A stretch of 8,999 nucleotides of DNA, taken from the NCBI GenBank assembly GCA_903868035.1, contig CAIPTQ010000018.1, positions 1-8,999 of the forward strand, written 5' to 3'. The translations under genes and the position numbers were made by a program. The notes below the pieces were generated by a model. It saw only the letters and a list, made by a program, of their open reading frames with translations. It had not been told where the DNA came from and ran no database searches. How positions within the stretch are numbered: position 1 is the stretch's first letter; each line of letters begins with the position of its first letter. The stretch is from an uncultured Phycisphaerales bacterium. Lineage in GTDB: Bacteria > Planctomycetota > Phycisphaerae > WQYP01. Below, one piece after another: positions 6,098-8,999 of the stretch.

Positions 6098-7690
6098 ATG
6101 GCCGATAATAAGCAAGCCGTCGTTGCCGCCGACAACACCCAGATGGAGCAGCGCATCCGCGCCCGCGTGCAGGCGCTGTCCTACCTGCCGACCAGCGCGG
6201 CGGTCGCGATGAAGTTCGTGGAGCTGGGCAAGGATCCCGAAGCCGACCCGGCGGACTACGCCAAGGTGATCGGCTCGGACGCCTCGCTGGCCTCCAAGAT
6301 CCTGGCGCTGGCCAACAGCTCCTGGTTCGGCGTCCGCAACCGCGTCACCAAGCCGCAGGTGGCGGTCAACCTGCTGGGGCTGGGCACCATCCGCACGCTG
6401 GCCATCTCCTATTGCATCACGGGCCTGCACAACGACCTGAAACTCAGCGCGGACGAATCCCGCATGTTCTGGTCGGCCGCGCTGTGCAAGGGCGTCGCGG
6501 CCCGGCAGTACGCCAGCCATTTCAATCCCGCCCTGGGCGAAGAGGCGTTCACCTGCGGCATCTTCCAGGATTTCGCCCTGCCGGTGATGTACGCGCTGGC
6601 CAAGGAGCAGGTGCTGGAAATCCTCCAGGACGCTTCGCTGGACGTCCCGGCCCGGCTCCAGAAGGAACGCGCCATCTTCCGGCTGGACCATTCCGAGATC
6701 GCCCGCATCATCGCCCAGAAGCTGGAACTGCCCGAGCTGTTCATCGATGCCGTGGCCTTTCACCACAACCGCGAGTCGCTGCGCGAGTTCGTGAACAATC
6801 CGGTGCTGGCCGACGCCGCCTACATCGCCGCGTTGTTCCCGCACCAACTTGACGCCTGGAACCCCGCCGACGCCGTCCGCATGAGCCAGTGCCTGGCCGA
6901 ACAGACCCGCGACAAGCCCCTGGACACCGCCGCCTACCTGGAGCTCGTGCAGAACGATTTCAACCGGATTTACGCCTATTTCGAACAGGGAAAAACGGGG
7001 TCCACGGCGAAGCTGGCGGACCTCCTGGCCGACGCCACCCGGGATGCCGCCGACAACACCACCCGGCTGGTCACCAGCGTGCAGGAATTGATGAGCCCGG
7101 CGGCCGCCGCCGGCAAGGAAGTGAATCAACTCCTGGCGCAGCATACCAAGCTGGAGCAGACCGCCTACACCGACTCGCTCACCGGCGCCCTCAACCGCGA
7201 AGGCTTCATGAATGCCGCCGGCGAGGCGTTGCGGCACGCCCAGCGCTACGGCATCGGCTACGCCATCGCCTACCTGGACCTGGACCATTTCAAGCAGTTG
7301 AACGACACGTCCGGGCACGTCTTCGGCGACAAGGCCCTGCAGCACGCGTCCCAGGCGATGCTGGACTGCGTCCGCAAGGACGACCTGGTGGGCCGGATCG
7401 GCGGCGACGAATTCGTGATCTTCATTGCGGACATCTCCGCAGCCCTCGCCGAGCAGGTTTTGCGCCGCATTATCGAGACCGCGTCCCAGCCGCCGGCCAA
7501 CCGCAGTTCCTCGGTGCCCACGCCCACCCTTTCCGCCGGGCTGCTGCCCATCCCGCCCCGTGCCCCCGCGGTGCCGCTGGATACGCTGTTATCCATGGCC
7601 GATTCGCTCATGTACCAGGCCAAGCGGGCCGGCGGCAACCAGTTGCTGATCGGTTCTGCGGAGACCTCGCCCCGCCGCCAAAGCGCCTGA
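6098..7690 (+). CDS. HDOD-GGDEF protein, probable diguanylate cyclase
   Basis: GGDEF domains make c-di-GMP from two GTP. The 530-residue protein has an N-terminal HDOD domain (about 25-225), a regulatory all-helical relative of HD domains. It shows LPTSAAVAMKF, SDASLASKILALANSSWFG and FHHN, but a degenerate FQDF replaces the catalytic HD pair. A helical linker (about 265-350) leads to the GGDEF domain (about 355-520). There the DSLTG motif (D359), DLDHFK with metal-binding D394, and GGDEF at 435-439 are intact. RKDD at 426-429, five residues before GGDEF, is a canonical RxxD inhibitory site, so product inhibition is likely. No membrane segment is visible. The start at 6098 has AGGGGAG (6083-6089) eight bases upstream; longer in-frame starts lack such a site and begin with non-conserved sequence. 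It is divergent from the HD-GYP gene. The HDOD input signal is unknown. Confidence 0.92.
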   Translation: MADNKQAVVAADNTQMEQRIRARVQALSYLPTSAAVAMKFVELGKDPEADPADYAKVIGSDASLASKILALANSSWFGVRNRVTKPQVAVNLLGLGTIRTLAISYCITGLHNDLKLSADESRMFWSAALCKGVAARQYASHFNPALGEEAFTCGIFQDFALPVMYALAKEQVLEILQDASLDVPARLQKERAIFRLDHSEIARIIAQKLELPELFIDAVAFHHNRESLREFVNNPVLADAAYIAALFPHQLDAWNPADAVRMSQCLAEQTRDKPLDTAAYLELVQNDFNRIYAYFEQGKTGSTAKLADLLADATRDAADNTTRLVTSVQELMSPAAAAGKEVNQLLAQHTKLEQTAYTDSLTGALNREGFMNAAGEALRHAQRYGIGYAIAYLDLDHFKQLNDTSGHVFGDKALQHASQAMLDCVRKDDLVGRIGGDEFVIFIADISAALAEQVLRRIIETASQPPANRSSSVPTPTLSAGLLPIPPRAPAVPLDTLLSMADSLMYQAKRAGGNQLLIGSAETSPRRQSA

Positions 7691-7914
7691 CCGGGCGCCC
7701 CGGGACATGGTTCACCGGAGTCCTCCTGAACAGACCCAATGCATATCTCCAGGTCCGTTATTCGTTCTATTCCGCCCGGCATGCCGCCCCCGTGGCAGTG
7801 CTAATTGCGGCATTCCAAATGACCCCTTTGGCATGGAGCATGAGATGTGCCTCCAAACGACAAGGGCGGCGGAAGCGTATTGCTTTCTGCGACATCATAT
7901 ATTACCCTAGTTGC
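7691..7914. other. Gap between the cyclase and antitoxin genes
   Basis: This 224-base stretch holds no gene that I can support. A short perfect stem, CCGGG-CGC-CCCGG (7691-7703), starts at the first base after the cyclase stop, and a second, CCAAA/TTTGG, lies at 7815-7831. Neither has a T-run. A TATATT box at 7898-7903, 11 bases before the antitoxin ATG, is the best -10 candidate; no clear -35 goes with it. If used, the antitoxin mRNA would be nearly leaderless, in keeping with the lack of a ribosome binding site. Confidence 0.4.
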
Positions 7915-8160
7915 ATGGTTACGGTCACCGTAAAACTTCCCCCGGCTCTCGCCTCGCAGATCGCGGCCGAGGCGCGGCAGAAGCGTCTGTCCAAATCCGC
8001 CCTTATCCGCGACTCGCTGGAGCGCCGCTACGCCAACGGCAAGTCCCGTCGCCGTCCCACGGTCGGGGAATTGGTTGGGCACCTCGCCGGCGCGCTCAAG
8101 GGCAATGCGCCGCGCGACCTGTCCACCAACAAGAAATACATGGAGGGCTTTGGTGAGTGA
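7915..8160 (+). CDS. Ribbon-helix-helix antitoxin, CopG/VapB-like
   Basis: The 81-residue protein is the likely antitoxin of the adjoining PIN toxin. Its N-terminus has the ribbon-helix-helix pattern: a beta strand at residues 2-8 (VTVTVKL), then helices at about 10-22 and 26-39 (KSALIRDSLERRY). Such domains dimerise and bind operator DNA. The C-terminal half, with a DLSTNKKYMEGFG ending, resembles the toxin-wrapping tail of antitoxins paired with PIN toxins. The ATG at 7915 is the only start that fits the domain; no Shine-Dalgarno precedes it. A perfect palindrome covers codons 2-7. The last eight bases overlap the toxin gene, so the two are probably translated together. The antitoxin normally neutralises the toxin and represses its own promoter. 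Confidence 0.85.
   Translation: MVTVTVKLPPALASQIAAEARQKRLSKSALIRDSLERRYANGKSRRRPTVGELVGHLAGALKGNAPRDLSTNKKYMEGFGE
7919..7933. promoter_or_regulatory. Perfect palindrome at the antitoxin start, candidate operator
   Basis: TTACGGT-C-ACCGTAA is a perfect 15-base palindrome with seven-base arms. It begins in the second codon of the antitoxin gene and lies 16-30 bases downstream of the TATATT box. A bound ribbon-helix-helix dimer here could block transcription starting just upstream. Placement and symmetry are seen; operator function is inferred. Confidence 0.45.
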
Positions 8161-8581
8161 GCCGCACTTTCTGCTCGACGCCGGTCCCATTGTCGCCTAT
8201 TTCCATCCCCGCGATCAGTTTCATGCCTGGGCCCTGGAGGCCTTCGATCAACTCGCGCCACCCATTGTCACCTGCGAGCCTGTGCTGGTGGAGGCGTTTC
8301 ACCTTCTTGCACGATACCCCAATGGCCTCGACCTCCTGACCGAATTTTGCGAATCCGGCACGCTGCAAATTGACTTTCGCATGCTCGAAGAGATGAAGGC
8401 ATTGGGGGAGTTGATGCGGAAGTACCGCGATGTGCCGATGGACTTGGCGGATGCGGGCCTAGTGCTTTTGGCGGAACGGCATCCGGCGGCCACGGTCATC
8501 ACCACCGATCGGGATTTTCTTGTGTATCGGACGCGAAACCGGCGGCAAATACGAATTCTGGCGCCGTTTTGTAGCGCTTGA
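8153..8581 (+). CDS. PIN domain toxin, VapC-like ribonuclease
   Basis: VapC-type toxins are metal-dependent RNases that stop translation by cutting tRNA or rRNA when their antitoxin is lost. The 142-residue protein is a single PIN domain. It begins with LLDAGPIVAYF (D9), has E47 in VEAFHLL, D97 and D100 in DLADAGLVLLAE, and D119 in TTDRDF. These are the acidic positions expected for the active site, so it looks catalytically intact. The start is the GTG at 8153, with GGAGG six bases upstream (8142-8146) inside the antitoxin gene. The ATG at 8075 would add 26 residues that read as antitoxin sequence in another frame. The 8-base overlap with the antitoxin supports a functional pair. The stop overlaps the next gene's first ATG by one base. 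The RNA target cannot be told from sequence. Confidence 0.87.
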   Translation: MSEPHFLLDAGPIVAYFHPRDQFHAWALEAFDQLAPPIVTCEPVLVEAFHLLARYPNGLDLLTEFCESGTLQIDFRMLEEMKALGELMRKYRDVPMDLADAGLVLLAERHPAATVITTDRDFLVYRTRNRRQIRILAPFCSA

Positions 8582-8999
8582 TGTTCGAGGCTCAGGTTCG
8601 GCTTGCTTGGTCATGGAATGCACGCATGTTCCTAAAGGACGCCCTGAAGCAGTCCTATCTGGCACGTTATATAATGCGGAAGCTGCGCGCCCGGCGTTTC
8701 GCCGGCAGGCCGCGGGAGGAGGTGTTCGGGGAGATTTATGCGCGGAACGCATGGGGTAGCGGGGAGTCGCTTTCGGGGCCGGGGAGCGAACTGGCGCAGA
8801 CGGAGGCCGTGCGGGGGGCGCTGCCGGGGTTGGTGCGGCGGCTGGGGGTGCGGCGTTTTTTGGATGCGCCGTGCGGGGATTTTCACTGGATGAAGGAGGT
8901 GGACTTGGGGGCGGCGGCGTATATCGGGGTGGATATTGTGGCGGGCGTGGTGGAGGAAAATCGGCGGCGGTATGGAAGGGCGGGAGGGGCGGGGGTGGG
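8581..8999 (+). CDS. Class I SAM-dependent methyltransferase, N-terminal part
   Basis: The open frame runs off the window; 139 codons are visible. After a basic, poorly conserved front part comes FGEIYARNAWGSGESLSGPGS, then the SAM-binding motif FLDAPCGDFHWM (D95, G99, D100) and YIGVDIV with the second acidic residue D118. This pattern is one I recognise from a common family of bacterial methyltransferases of unassigned substrate. The ATG at 8581 overlaps the toxin stop by one base, which suggests translational coupling. In-frame ATGs at 8626 and 8674 are also possible, and none has a good Shine-Dalgarno. The coding strand is very G-rich, in contrast to the preceding toxin gene. Substrate and role are unknown. 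Confidence 0.75.
   Translation, partial: MFEAQVRLAWSWNARMFLKDALKQSYLARYIMRKLRARRFAGRPREEVFGEIYARNAWGSGESLSGPGSELAQTEAVRGALPGLVRRLGVRRFLDAPCGDFHWMKEVDLGAAAYIGVDIVAGVVEENRRRYGRAGGAGV

Noticed and set aside
5972..7345. 457-codon open frame opposite the diguanylate cyclase
   Set aside because: Composition is dominated by Gly, Val, Gln and His, with no motif, and the cyclase frame is strongly conserved.
6889..8160. 423-codon frame that would fuse part of the cyclase region to the antitoxin
   Set aside because: Only the last 81 codons have a recognisable domain; the rest is an out-of-frame reading of the cyclase gene.

Overview
The window is high-GC bacterial chromosome, about two thirds G+C by eye. 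It is mostly housekeeping genes, with a cyclic-di-GMP block and a toxin-antitoxin pair. Nothing in it looks like phage, plasmid, insertion sequence or CRISPR. The taxon cannot be fixed from the sequence. High GC, strong strand composition bias and the mix of genes suit a Gram-negative from a less-studied lineage, with the PVC group as only a guess. I recognise all nine protein genes at family level, two of them cut by the window edges.

Left part (1-2937, minus strand): an rRNA cytosine methyltransferase of the RlmI type, then purC (purine synthesis), then the first 153 codons of aroA (shikimate pathway). A strong hairpin lies directly behind the purC stop, so aroA is probably at least partly transcribed on its own. 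Divergent from the methyltransferase gene is a membrane-anchored PIN-TRAM protein of the YacL type (3027-4124, plus).

Middle part (4282-7690): three c-di-GMP genes. An HD-GYP phosphodiesterase with a receiver-like front end, followed by a PilZ protein, runs on the minus strand. A HDOD-GGDEF diguanylate cyclase runs the other way from a shared 205-bp upstream region. All key motifs are intact: HD, GYP, the PilZ RxxxR and DxSxxG, and GGDEF with its RxxD inhibitory site. The block can therefore in principle make, destroy and sense the messenger. The HD-GYP receiver lacks the phospho-acceptor aspartate. The cyclase leader can pair in two competing ways, one of which covers its ribosome binding site.

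Right part (7915-8999, plus): a ribbon-helix-helix antitoxin overlaps a VapC-like PIN toxin by 8 bases. The start of a SAM-dependent methyltransferase overlaps the toxin stop by one base and runs off the window. A perfect 15-base palindrome over the first antitoxin codons is a good candidate for its own operator.

No gene-free stretch exceeds 300 bases. The main gaps (4125-4281, 4702-4866, 5893-6097, 7691-7914) hold only short hairpins, palindromes or weak promoter-like sites. I do not see an entirely new system. The most interesting parts are the compact c-di-GMP module and its possible leader control.
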